A stretch of 64,000 nt of DNA from the NCBI RefSeq assembly GCF_040930455.2, contig NZ_CP170494.1; one strand, given 5' to 3'. Origin of the DNA: Neopusillimonas maritima (GTDB lineage Bacteria > Pseudomonadota > Gammaproteobacteria > Burkholderiales > Burkholderiaceae_B). Of this stretch, positions 41,702-50,008 are shown piece after piece. The translations under genes and the position numbers were made by a program. Numbering within the stretch: position 1 is the stretch's first letter; every line of letters starts with the position of its first letter. A model generated the notes under the pieces. That model was not told the DNA's origin and ran no database searches. It saw only the letters and a list, made by a program, of their open reading frames with translations.

Positions 41702-41940
41702 GTCGCTATTCTTTAATGTGGATACTGTGGCCCTCGTTTTTATTTGCGGGGGCGGGCAGTGCCACGGTATTTGCATTAATTGATCCGCTGGATATTGCCG
41801 TGTTTGGCTCGATGCATTTTAGCCGCGAGGTTGTGTACACAGCAGGCTTCTTTCTATTCTGGATTATGACTGCGTTGTCGAGTGCGCTGACGCTGTACAT
41901 GGCCCCGTCGGAAGGGGTCGATCAGTTGCCTGATCGTTGA
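41698..41940 (+). CDS. Small two-helix membrane protein of the cbb3 operon
   Basis: An 80-residue protein with two clear hydrophobic helices, SLMWILWPSFLFAGAGSATV (about 5-24) and VVYTAGFFLFWIMTALSSAL (about 45-64). They are separated by an IDPLDIAVFG loop and followed by a short acidic tail. It overlaps ccoH by ATGA, so it is translated with the oxidase assembly genes. I do not know an experimentally defined function. Position suggests an accessory role in cbb3 assembly or stability. The fnr stop lies 13 bases beyond, on the other strand. Confidence 0.8.
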   Translation: MSRYSLMWILWPSFLFAGAGSATVFALIDPLDIAVFGSMHFSREVVYTAGFFLFWIMTALSSALTLYMAPSEGVDQLPDR

Positions 41941-41953
41941 GTGACAGGGTGGG

Positions 41954-42688
41954 TTACCCGCAGTCGGTGCCGGCTAAATCGCGCAGCGCGGGCAGGTCGA
42001 GCAATTTGACTTCGCGTTGGTGAATGCGGATGAGGTTTTCACGTGCGAAACGGGAGAACAGGCGGCTGACTGTTTCCAGTGTCAGGCCTAAATAATTCCC
42101 GATTTCTTCCCGGCTCATGCGCAAAATGAATTCAGACGAGGAATAACCCAGGATGGATAGCCGTTGTGACATGTTTACCAGAAAGGCGGCCAGGCGTTGT
42201 TCTGAGCGCAAAACGCCCAGTGATACGACCAATTGGTGTGAGCGCTTCATTTCCGTGCTGGTCAGACGCCGTAACTGTTGCTGCAGTGACGGGATGTGCG
42301 CCGCGACGCGGTCGATTTCATCCACGCGAGCAACGCACACTTCGGTATCTTCCAGTGCAACCGCATGGGATAACTGGTGGCCTTCCAGAAAGCCGTCGAG
42401 CCCGGCGATTTCCCCTGGTAATAGAAAGCCCGTTACCTGCACATGGCCCGAAGCGTCTTCCAGTTGTGTTTTGAGTGACCCCACCCGAATGCCGAAAATG
42501 GCGTCGGCGCGCTCGCCCGCTTCGAACAGGCTTTCGCCTTTTGGAATGCGTAAACGTTCCTGTACTACTTCTTCGAAACGGCTGATATCAATGGTTGACA
42601 TGCCCACGGGCAGGCATAGGTTGTTCAACATACAGGTTGAGCAACGGCTTGAGTCTGGTGTCAGAGGAATTCGTTTCTGCATAGACAT
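41954..42688 (-). CDS. fnr: FNR/ANR-type oxygen-sensing transcriptional regulator
   Basis: A 244-residue CRP-family regulator. The N-terminal CSTCMLNNLC pattern (C-x2-C-x5-C), with a further Cys in TEVCVARV, supplies four ligands for the oxygen-labile [4Fe-4S] cluster. A cyclic-nucleotide-type barrel, the dimerisation helix and a C-terminal helix-turn-helix (EEIGNYLGLTLETVSRLFSR) with the E-SR recognition residues follow. A longer frame extends to 42850, but those residues are unlike FNR and reach into the lysR 3' end; ATG 42688 is chosen. It probably controls the adjacent cbb3 operon through the box at 35315-35328. Confidence 0.95.
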   Translation of the reverse strand: MSMQKRIPLTPDSSRCSTCMLNNLCLPVGMSTIDISRFEEVVQERLRIPKGESLFEAGERADAIFGIRVGSLKTQLEDASGHVQVTGFLLPGEIAGLDGFLEGHQLSHAVALEDTEVCVARVDEIDRVAAHIPSLQQQLRRLTSTEMKRSHQLVVSLGVLRSEQRLAAFLVNMSQRLSILGYSSSEFILRMSREEIGNYLGLTLETVSRLFSRFARENLIRIHQREVKLLDLPALRDLAGTDCG

Positions 42689-42839
42689 CGTGGCGCCTGG
42701 GCGGGCCGTGTAAAGAGGGGGGCTTATATGACGGTGCAAAAAGCTTATGGAACGACCTGACGGCAATTGTACATGTTTGTGTAACGATTGACACCTTATG
42801 CAAATTATTTTCGCATCAAATGTGATGAGTACGAACGGC

Positions 42840-43748
42840 CTAGTGCCCATCCCAATAGCTGGGCTGGGCGTAGGTATTTTTCAGCATTTCCACGAAGACC
42901 CGCAGGCGTCGGGGTTGATGTTTGCGTTCTGTAAGAATGGCAAAAATACCATTTGGGGGAGCGGCGTACTCATCGAGCACACTTACAAGACGGCCTGCTT
43001 CAATTTCTTGCCGTACCTCCCACAGCGATCGCCATGCCAACCCACAACCGGCCAGCGCCCATTCCAGCAAAACCGACCCGTCGGTACTGGTAAGGGTACC
43101 TTTGACCCTGTACGCCCTCACTTTACCGTTGTGTTGAAGCAACCACCCTTTCGACTGATTTCCCTGGCTGCCGAACGACAGACAATTGTGCTGGATCAGG
43201 TCGTCGGGGGTACGGGGGCGGCCAAAGTGTTTGAGGTAATGGGGCGAGGCCACAATGACGCGGCGGTTATCCGCCAGGCGCATCCCGATGAACTGCGAGT
43301 CATCCAGGTCGCCGATTCGAATGGCGCAATCGTAACGTTCTTCAATCAGGTCGACCAGTCGGTCGGTCAGGTCGAGCGTAATGTTGATTTCGGGATAGCG
43401 TTGCAAAAAAGCCGGTACCAGCGGGGCGATGTGTCGCCGACCAAACCCCGCAGGCGCGCTGATGCGCAGTTCGCCACTGGGGCGGGCGCTGCCTTGCGCC
43501 ACCTGGCTCTCGGCTTCGGTAAGTTCTTTCAGAATGGATTGGGCTTTTTCAAGGAAGGCGGTGCCTTCCGTGGTCAGCGACAAACGCCGGGTCGAACGCA
43601 CCAGCAATTTCACCCCCAGCCGTTTTTCCAGCGCATCCATGCGGCGCCCCATCATCGTGGGGGCAACCCCCTCGGCCCGGGCGGCGGCCGAAAGGCTTCC
43701 CAGTGTCGCGACCGACACAAAACTTTCCAGTTGTTTGAATTTATCCAT
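42840..43748 (-). CDS. LysR-family transcriptional regulator
   Basis: A 302-residue LTTR. The N-terminal winged helix-turn-helix (FVSVATLGSLSAAARAEGVA, then RRMDALEKRLGVKLLVRSTR) is followed by the periplasmic-binding-like effector domain from about residue 92 (GELRISAPAGFGRRHIAPLV). It resembles the CrgA/DmlR-type subgroup. The target is unknown; clpB is divergent but has its own heat-shock promoter. A 329-residue open frame on the opposite strand is only its antisense shadow. Confidence 0.92.
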   Translation of the reverse strand: MDKFKQLESFVSVATLGSLSAAARAEGVAPTMMGRRMDALEKRLGVKLLVRSTRRLSLTTEGTAFLEKAQSILKELTEAESQVAQGSARPSGELRISAPAGFGRRHIAPLVPAFLQRYPEINITLDLTDRLVDLIEERYDCAIRIGDLDDSQFIGMRLADNRRVIVASPHYLKHFGRPRTPDDLIQHNCLSFGSQGNQSKGWLLQHNGKVRAYRVKGTLTSTDGSVLLEWALAGCGLAWRSLWEVRQEIEAGRLVSVLDEYAAPPNGIFAILTERKHQPRRLRVFVEMLKNTYAQPSYWDGH

Positions 43749-43757
43749 TTTTCACAT

Positions 43758-43785
43758 CTTGAAATGCTGCGCTGCGGCCTTATTT
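43758..43785 (+). promoter_or_regulatory. Sigma-32-like heat-shock promoter of clpB
   Basis: CTTGAAA at 43758-43764 is followed after 13 bases by CCTTATTT at 43778-43785, close to the sigma-32 consensus CTTGAAA / CCCCATNT. It lies 46 bases before the clpB ATG, within the lysR-clpB divergent region. Confidence 0.65.
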
Positions 43786-43831
43786 AATCATTATTCGAGC
43801 AGATGCTCAGCCTTAATTTTGAAAGAAGACT

Positions 43832-46429
43832 ATGCGATTCGACAAACTAACAACCAAATTTCAGCAAGCCCTTGCCGATGCGCAAAGTCTTGCAATTCAG
43901 AACGATAATCAGTATATCGACCCGTTGCACTTGCTGTCGGCTTTGCTGGCGGACACCGACAGCGGGGCGGGGAGTTTGCTGGCGCGAGCGGGCGTGGCGG
44001 TGAATCGACTGGCGCCGGCGGTTAGTTCCGCCATCAAGTCCTTGGCGCAAGTGCCGGGTTCGGCAGGGAATGTACAAATTGGGCGGGAGCTGCAATCGGT
44101 TCTCGCACGCACTGATAAAGAAGCCTCGAACCGCGGCGACGCCTATATTGCCAGCGAGCTTTTTTTGCTGGTGCTGGTCGACGACAAATGTGAAGCCGGC
44201 CGCTTGCTGCGTGAAGCGGGCGCGCAACGCAAGCCTTTGGAAACCGCCATTGAGGCGGTGCGCGGTGGTGCTACGGTGGGCGATCCGGAAGGGGAGTCGA
44301 ACCGTGAGGCTTTGTCGAAATATACGACCGATTTAACCGAGCGCGCGCGTGAGGGGAAGCTGGATCCGGTGATCGGCCGCGATGACGAAATCCGTCGTAC
44401 CATCCAGATTCTGCAGCGTCGCACGAAGAACAACCCCGTGTTGATTGGTGAGCCGGGGGTGGGTAAAACGGCGATTGTGGAAGGCCTTGCCCAGCGGATT
44501 ATCAATAATGAAGTGCCTGAAACACTGAAGGGCAAGCGGGTGCTGTCACTGGATCTGGCTGCATTGCTGGCCGGCGCCAAGTATCGTGGTGAATTCGAGG
44601 AACGCCTGAAAGCGGTGTTGAAAGAGCTGTCGCAAGATCAGGGCGGCATTATTGTCTTTATCGATGAGTTGCACACTATGGTGGGAGCCGGTAAGGCCGA
44701 AGGCGCCATGGATGCCGGCAATATGCTGAAGCCGGCGCTGTCGCGCGGCGAGTTGCATTGCATTGGTGCTACCACGTTGGACGAATACCGCAAGTACATT
44801 GAGAAAGATGCAGCCCTTGAGCGTCGTTTCCAGAAAGTGCTGGTAGACGAGCCTGATGTCGAGTCCACCATTGCTATTTTGCGCGGTTTGCAAGAACGCT
44901 ATGAGCTTCACCACGGCGTGGCGATCACCGATCCAGCCATTGTGGCGGCGGCCGAGTTGTCACATCGCTACATTACCGACCGTTTCCTGCCGGACAAGGC
45001 TATCGACTTGATTGATGAGGCGGCCGCGCGTATCCGTATGGAGATCGACTCCAAACCGGAAGTGATGGATAAGCTGGATCGTCGCATTATTCAGCTGAAA
45101 ATCGAGCGCGAGGCGGTGAAGAAGGAAACTGATGAAGGCTCCATGCGTCGTTTAAAAGTCATTGAAGATGAACTGGAGAAATTGCAGCGCGAATATAACG
45201 ACTACGAGGAAATCTGGAAGTCGGAGAAAGCCGCTGTGCAGGGTTCACAGTCGGTGAAAGAAGAAATTGAGCGCACGCGTGCCGAGATGGCCGAGCTGCA
45301 ACGCAAAGGTCAGTTTGATAAGCTGGCTGAACTTCAGTACGGGAAATTGCCGGAGCTTGAAGCGCGCCTGAAGGCGGCGGAAGCGGGAAGTGGCGAAGTG
45401 CAGGAGAAGTCCGACAAGCCGCGTTTGTTGCGCACGGAAGTGGGCGCTGAAGAAATTGCTGAAGTGGTGTCGCGCGCAACCGGTATTCCTGTGTCAAAAA
45501 TGATGCAGGGCGAACGTGAGAAGTTGCTGGGTATGGAAAGCCATCTGCATCGCCGCGTCGTAGGGCAGGACGAAGCGGTGAGCCTCGTGGCCGACGCTAT
45601 CCGCCGCTCCCGCGCCGGGCTGGCCGACCCTGCACGGCCCTATGGCTCATTCCTGTTCCTTGGCCCCACCGGCGTCGGCAAGACCGAGTTGACCAAAGCA
45701 CTGGCTGATTTCTTGTTCGACTCCGAAGACCATATGATTCGGATCGATATGAGCGAATTTATGGAAAAGCACTCGGTGGCACGGTTGATTGGTGCGCCGC
45801 CGGGGTATGTGGGTTACGAAGAGGGTGGTTATTTAACCGAGGCTGTACGTCGTAAGCCATATAGCGTGATTTTGCTGGATGAAGTGGAAAAGGCGCATCC
45901 GGATGTCTTCAATGTGCTTTTGCAGGTGCTTGACGACGGTCGCCTGACCGACGGCCAGGGTCGTACTGTGGATTTTCGCAATACGGTGATTGTGATGACA
46001 TCGAACCTTGGTTCGCATCATATCCAAAGTATGGCGGGGCAACCCTACGAGGTGGTGAAGGAAGTCGTGTGGGAAGAATTGAAGACCTCGTTCCGTCCCG
46101 AGTTCCTGAACCGTATTGATGAAGTGGTCGTGTTCCACGGATTAGAGGCCAAGCATATTGAGTCTATTGCCCGCATTCAGATCCAGCGTTTGCAGGCGCG
46201 TTTGGCACAGCACGAAATGCGGCTCGAAGTGTCTGATGCTGCACTGGCGCAACTGGCGCATGCGGGATTCGACCCTGTATTTGGCGCTCGTCCGTTGAAG
46301 CGGGCTATTCAGCAGCATATTGAAAACCCGGTCGCCAAGTTGATTCTGGAAGGCCGTTTCGGCCCCAAAGATGTCATTCCCGTGGATTGGCGCGACGACA
46401 AGTTCGTGTTTGAACGGACATTGCAATAA
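43832..46429 (+). CDS. clpB: Chaperone ClpB (AAA+ disaggregase)
   Basis: An 865-residue hexameric disaggregase working with DnaK. The N domain covers residues 1 to about 145 (KLTTKFQQALADAQSLA). AAA-1 has Walker A GEPGVGKTAIVEG and Walker B IIVFIDELHTMVGAG. The middle coiled-coil propeller spans roughly residues 410-525 (KIEREAVKKETDEGSMRRLK), the feature separating ClpB from ClpA/ClpC. AAA-2 has GPTGVGKTELTKAL and VILLDEVEKAHPDV. Pore-loop GAKYRGEFEERL is present. It is expected to be heat-inducible, and it is closed by a terminator at 46436-46465. Confidence 0.98.
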   Translation: MRFDKLTTKFQQALADAQSLAIQNDNQYIDPLHLLSALLADTDSGAGSLLARAGVAVNRLAPAVSSAIKSLAQVPGSAGNVQIGRELQSVLARTDKEASNRGDAYIASELFLLVLVDDKCEAGRLLREAGAQRKPLETAIEAVRGGATVGDPEGESNREALSKYTTDLTERAREGKLDPVIGRDDEIRRTIQILQRRTKNNPVLIGEPGVGKTAIVEGLAQRIINNEVPETLKGKRVLSLDLAALLAGAKYRGEFEERLKAVLKELSQDQGGIIVFIDELHTMVGAGKAEGAMDAGNMLKPALSRGELHCIGATTLDEYRKYIEKDAALERRFQKVLVDEPDVESTIAILRGLQERYELHHGVAITDPAIVAAAELSHRYITDRFLPDKAIDLIDEAAARIRMEIDSKPEVMDKLDRRIIQLKIEREAVKKETDEGSMRRLKVIEDELEKLQREYNDYEEIWKSEKAAVQGSQSVKEEIERTRAEMAELQRKGQFDKLAELQYGKLPELEARLKAAEAGSGEVQEKSDKPRLLRTEVGAEEIAEVVSRATGIPVSKMMQGEREKLLGMESHLHRRVVGQDEAVSLVADAIRRSRAGLADPARPYGSFLFLGPTGVGKTELTKALADFLFDSEDHMIRIDMSEFMEKHSVARLIGAPPGYVGYEEGGYLTEAVRRKPYSVILLDEVEKAHPDVFNVLLQVLDDGRLTDGQGRTVDFRNTVIVMTSNLGSHHIQSMAGQPYEVVKEVVWEELKTSFRPEFLNRIDEVVVFHGLEAKHIESIARIQIQRLQARLAQHEMRLEVSDAALAQLAHAGFDPVFGARPLKRAIQQHIENPVAKLILEGRFGPKDVIPVDWRDDKFVFERTLQ

Positions 46430-46435
46430 AAGGGA

Positions 46436-46465
46436 AAAGCCCGCTGAAAAGGCGGGCTTTTTTTT
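46436..46465 (+). terminator. Terminator between convergent clpB and queH
   Basis: AAAGCCCGC pairs with GCGGGCTTT around TGAAAAG, followed by a T-run on the plus strand. An A-run on the left side (AAAAGGGAAAA) gives partial bidirectionality for queH. The queH stop codon touches the T-run. Confidence 0.88.
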
Positions 46466-47123
46466 AAAGCGTTTCTTCGCGCCCGTAGAACTTGACGCCG
46501 ATTTCAATGGCTTCGCGCCCTTGTGCACGACGATGACGATTGGTGTCGCGCAGTGAGTAAATGCAGCCGCAGTATTCTTGCTGATAAAAGTTTTCCCGCT
46601 TGCTGATTTCGATCATGCGGGCCGACCCGCCGCCTTTGCGCCAGTTGTAAGTCCAGTAGGCCAGGTCAGGGTAGCGGGCGGCGGCACGCTCGCCACAACC
46701 ATTAATTTGGTTCATGTCTTTCCAGCGTGAAATGCCCAACGAACTGGTAATGGTATCGAACCCGTTCTCGTGTGCATAAAGCGCGGTGCGTTCGAAACGC
46801 ATATCGAAACAGACCGTGCAGCGTTCGCCGCGTTCGGGTTCATTTTCCAGCCCTTTCACGCGCTCGAACCAATTGTCGCGGTCGTAATCGGCGTCGATGA
46901 ACTCGATGTTGTGTTCTTCAGCAAAGCGGATATTCTCGTTTTTGCGAATCTCGTATTCACGGTCGGGGTGAATATTCGGGTTGTAGAAGAAAATACTGTA
47001 TTCGATACCCGAGGCAGTCATGGCTTCCATGACTTCGCCCGAACAGGGCGCGCAGCACGAATGCAACAGCACTTTCCTGCGGTTGTCGGGTAGTTGAAGT
47101 TGGGGGCGTTTGTAATCACTCAT
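46464..47123 (-). CDS. queH: Epoxyqueuosine reductase QueH
   Basis: A 219-residue DUF208 protein catalysing the last step of queuosine synthesis on tRNA. The Cys motifs are LLHSCCAPCSGEVM, CTVCFDMRFERTA and EYCGCIYSLRD, which hold an Fe-S cluster and a second metal. FNPNIHP-like FFYNPNIHPDREYEIRK and TSSLGISRWKDMNQINGCG are family blocks. The open frame extends upstream into glnE, but ATG 47123 (MSDYKRPQ) fits the family. It lies between clpB and glnE, 10 bases after the glnE stop. Confidence 0.92.
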   Translation of the reverse strand: MSDYKRPQLQLPDNRRKVLLHSCCAPCSGEVMEAMTASGIEYSIFFYNPNIHPDREYEIRKNENIRFAEEHNIEFIDADYDRDNWFERVKGLENEPERGERCTVCFDMRFERTALYAHENGFDTITSSLGISRWKDMNQINGCGERAAARYPDLAYWTYNWRKGGGSARMIEISKRENFYQQEYCGCIYSLRDTNRHRRAQGREAIEIGVKFYGREETL

Positions 47124-47133
47124 AAAGCGTATT

Positions 47134-49911
47134 TTAATCCGGTAAGACCGTATTCCAAAGTGCAATGACCGCATCGCGTTCAACCACGAACTCATCCTGG
47201 GAAACCCGGGCGGCTTCGGCACCCTGCAAACGCAAGCTATGTTGCGCTTTGCGAAAGACCCGGTATGCATCAGAGACTTCCCGGGCAAGTACGGCCGGAA
47301 TAAGCTTTGCCTCGGAAGCCAGTTTCAGCAGGGTGATGTTGCCCAGGTTTTCCAGTAATACAGGGTGTTCGCGGGCGTGGCTGAGCACCAGGTATTGCGT
47401 AATAAACTCAATATCCACCATGCCGCCCCGGTCATGTTTCAGGTCGAACAGTTCACTGCGGTTTGGATGGCCGGCCGCGATTTTGCTGCGCATTTCCTTC
47501 ACATTTTTATAAAGCGTGGCAGGGTCGCGCTCCAGCAGCAATACTTTACGACGCGTGGCTTCGAAGCGTTCTCCAACGACGGGGTCACCGGCGGCAAAGC
47601 GGGCCCGCGTGATGGCCTGATGCTCCCAGGGCCAGGCGTGGGTAAGCTGGTATTGTTCGAATGCATCAACGGAAACCGCCAGTACGCCGGCATCGCCATC
47701 GGGTCGCAGACGCAGGTCAATTTCGTACAGGCGGCCGGATGACGTCATGGTTGAAAGCCACGACGCCATTCGTCGCCCCAGCTTCGCGTAGGTTTCGGCG
47801 GCGTCTTCGCGCTCGTCGTCATACAGAAACACCAGATCGAGGTCGGACGCATAACCGAGTTCTTTGCCACCCAGGCGGCCGTAGGCAATGACGGCAAAGT
47901 GATGGGGAGGGACGGGCTGGTGGCGCTGTTCTTTAGGTTGCACCATGGGCCATACACGCTCGATGGTTTCGTTCAACAGCATATCTGCCAGCGCCGATAG
48001 CTGGTCGGCCAGCTTTTCAACGCTTAGTACACCGCCCAGGTCTTGTGCCAGTAATTGAAAACTGATCTGGCGCTGCAAATCGCGCATTAAGTTCATTTGC
48101 TGTTCAACATCGGGCTGACCCGAAGGCAGCAGGCAGGCGTCGAGTTCGCTGCGCAACTGTTGTGCCAGTTCGTTGAAATTGGGCGGATCCATGAGCGAAT
48201 GCCATTCGATCAGGCTGTCGAGCAGGAGTGGGTATTGACGCAGGTATTGCGCCGCCCAGGGGCTGGCACCAATAATTCGGGCAACCCGTGCAAGCGTTTC
48301 GGGATACTCGGCAAGCAAGGCCAGATACGGGCTGCGTTGCGCGATTTGCTCCACTAAATCGCACAGGCGGATGGCGGTTTGTTCGGGGTTGCTGGTTCGG
48401 TGCGCGGTTTCCAGCATGGCAGGTAGCAGGGTTTTAACGCGTTTGCGGCTGCTGGTGGGCAGGCTGCGGATACGATGACTTTTCATCAAGGCCTGAATCC
48501 GTTGGGCAACGGATTCGCTGGCCTCACCAAAATAGGCTTTGACCTCGTCTTCCAGCTCATCGGGGCTGGTATCCATGGTGGGATTGTCGTTTTCCTCTTC
48601 CTGCGATTCGCCCATTCCTGCGATGCGAAAGGCGTTGCGGAATGTGCCATTTACGAAAGCCCTGTGTGCATTCAGCGTTTCCTCAAACTCGGAACCGGCC
48701 ATGCCCATGGCAAAGGCAAGTTCTTCACGTAATTCGGGATTGTGTGGCAACAGGTGTGTTTGTTCGTCTTCACGGTACTGAAGAAGGTGCTCTGTGCGAC
48801 GCAAGAATAAATACGCTTCCTCGAGGCGGCGCGACAATGTTTCTTCAATGATGCCGGCCGAAAACTGTTGCTTCAAAGCTTTCAGCAGATTGCGTTTTTG
48901 TAGCGAAGGCGTGCGCCCGCCGCGAATAAGCTGATTCAGTTGCACCACAAACTCAATTTCCCGGATTCCGCCATCGCCCAGTTTGATATTGTGTGTGGCG
49001 TCGATACCGTTGCGCCGGGTGGCGCGACGGTTCCAGTCTTCCCGAATGCGTTCGCGCAATGCGCGTAACGACGACAACGCATCGAAATCAAAATATTTGC
49101 GGTAGACAAAGGGGCGGCGCAGCGCTTCCAATTGCGCACGCTGCGGCTTCGGGTCGCTGTCGTCGAACGCTTTGGCAGGAACCGCACGGGCTTTTAACCA
49201 GGCATATCGTTCCCATTCCCGGCCCTGAGTGACCAAGTAGTTTTCCAGTGCGTCCAGGCTCCAGGCCAATGGGCCGGAGTCGCCGTCGGGGCGCAAGCGC
49301 AGGTCGGTGCGAAAAACGACGCCATACTGATCAGGTTCCGAAAGAATGGGCATCATCCGTTGCGTTACGCGCCCATAGAATTCGTGATGGCTGATTTTGC
49401 GCCGCCCGCCTGTTTCGCCTTCTTCTTCGTACAGCATAATGAGGTCGATATCAGACGAGACATTGAGTTCACGTCCGCCCAGTTTTCCCATTGCCAGAAT
49501 GAGCATTTCCTGGGGTTTTCCGGTGCTTGGGTCAATCGGTGTGCCATGAATTTCAGCCAGTTCCGTTGCGACCGTGCGATAGGCTTGTGCAATCGCCAGG
49601 TCGGCCAAATACGACATGGCTTTAACGACTTCTTTGAGATCGGCCAGTTTTGCCAGGTCGCGCACAAGGATGGTGTAGAACACCTGGCTACGGATTTCGC
49701 GCAGCGCTTTGCGCAGCGTATCAAGCGGTACAATGGCCTCGGCCGACTCGGCCTGTGTGGCATCCAGAAACCATTGGTCGATGCGGGCGGGCGTAACCGG
49801 GTCTTGGGCGGCTTGTTCAAGCCAGGTTTCAAACTCGGGGCTGCCTGCGAGCTTTCGTCGCAGTGCCCCCGACCAACGGGAAGCAGTTTTTATCGGCGTA
49901 GTGTGGTTCAT
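47134..49911 (-). CDS. glnE: Bifunctional glutamine synthetase adenylyltransferase/deadenylase
   Basis: A 925-residue enzyme that attaches and removes AMP from glutamine synthetase in response to PII. Two nucleotidyltransferase domains carry the metal-binding motif GKLGGRELNVSSDIDLIMLY (N-terminal deadenylase) and GRLGGKELGYASDLDLVFLY (C-terminal adenylyltransferase), each followed by RTDLRLRPDGDSG or IDLRLRPDGDAG. A helical bundle for PII binding lies between. ATG 49911 (MNHTTPIK) is preferred over one seven codons upstream. gdhA, another ammonium-assimilation gene, lies 3.7 kb away, separated by the yhdP-like gene. Confidence 0.96.
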   Translation of the reverse strand: MNHTTPIKTASRWSGALRRKLAGSPEFETWLEQAAQDPVTPARIDQWFLDATQAESAEAIVPLDTLRKALREIRSQVFYTILVRDLAKLADLKEVVKAMSYLADLAIAQAYRTVATELAEIHGTPIDPSTGKPQEMLILAMGKLGGRELNVSSDIDLIMLYEEEGETGGRRKISHHEFYGRVTQRMMPILSEPDQYGVVFRTDLRLRPDGDSGPLAWSLDALENYLVTQGREWERYAWLKARAVPAKAFDDSDPKPQRAQLEALRRPFVYRKYFDFDALSSLRALRERIREDWNRRATRRNGIDATHNIKLGDGGIREIEFVVQLNQLIRGGRTPSLQKRNLLKALKQQFSAGIIEETLSRRLEEAYLFLRRTEHLLQYREDEQTHLLPHNPELREELAFAMGMAGSEFEETLNAHRAFVNGTFRNAFRIAGMGESQEEENDNPTMDTSPDELEDEVKAYFGEASESVAQRIQALMKSHRIRSLPTSSRKRVKTLLPAMLETAHRTSNPEQTAIRLCDLVEQIAQRSPYLALLAEYPETLARVARIIGASPWAAQYLRQYPLLLDSLIEWHSLMDPPNFNELAQQLRSELDACLLPSGQPDVEQQMNLMRDLQRQISFQLLAQDLGGVLSVEKLADQLSALADMLLNETIERVWPMVQPKEQRHQPVPPHHFAVIAYGRLGGKELGYASDLDLVFLYDDEREDAAETYAKLGRRMASWLSTMTSSGRLYEIDLRLRPDGDAGVLAVSVDAFEQYQLTHAWPWEHQAITRARFAAGDPVVGERFEATRRKVLLLERDPATLYKNVKEMRSKIAAGHPNRSELFDLKHDRGGMVDIEFITQYLVLSHAREHPVLLENLGNITLLKLASEAKLIPAVLAREVSDAYRVFRKAQHSLRLQGAEAARVSQDEFVVERDAVIALWNTVLPD

Positions 49912-50008
49912 GCTAAAACGTGTAAGACGCAACCAGAAAATTCGGGTATAAGTCGAACAAGATACCGCAAAACGCGCTTGTCATGTTGTTAGGTTAATCA
50001 GGGATTTC

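Noticed and set aside
42815..42830. FNR-type autoregulatory box upstream of fnr
   Set aside because: Only one half-site (ATCAA) is present. The other half does not match.
42798..43787. 329-codon open frame on the plus strand opposite the LysR gene
   Set aside because: It is an antisense shadow of a convincing LysR protein. The translation has no domain and is rich in residues expected from reversed codons.
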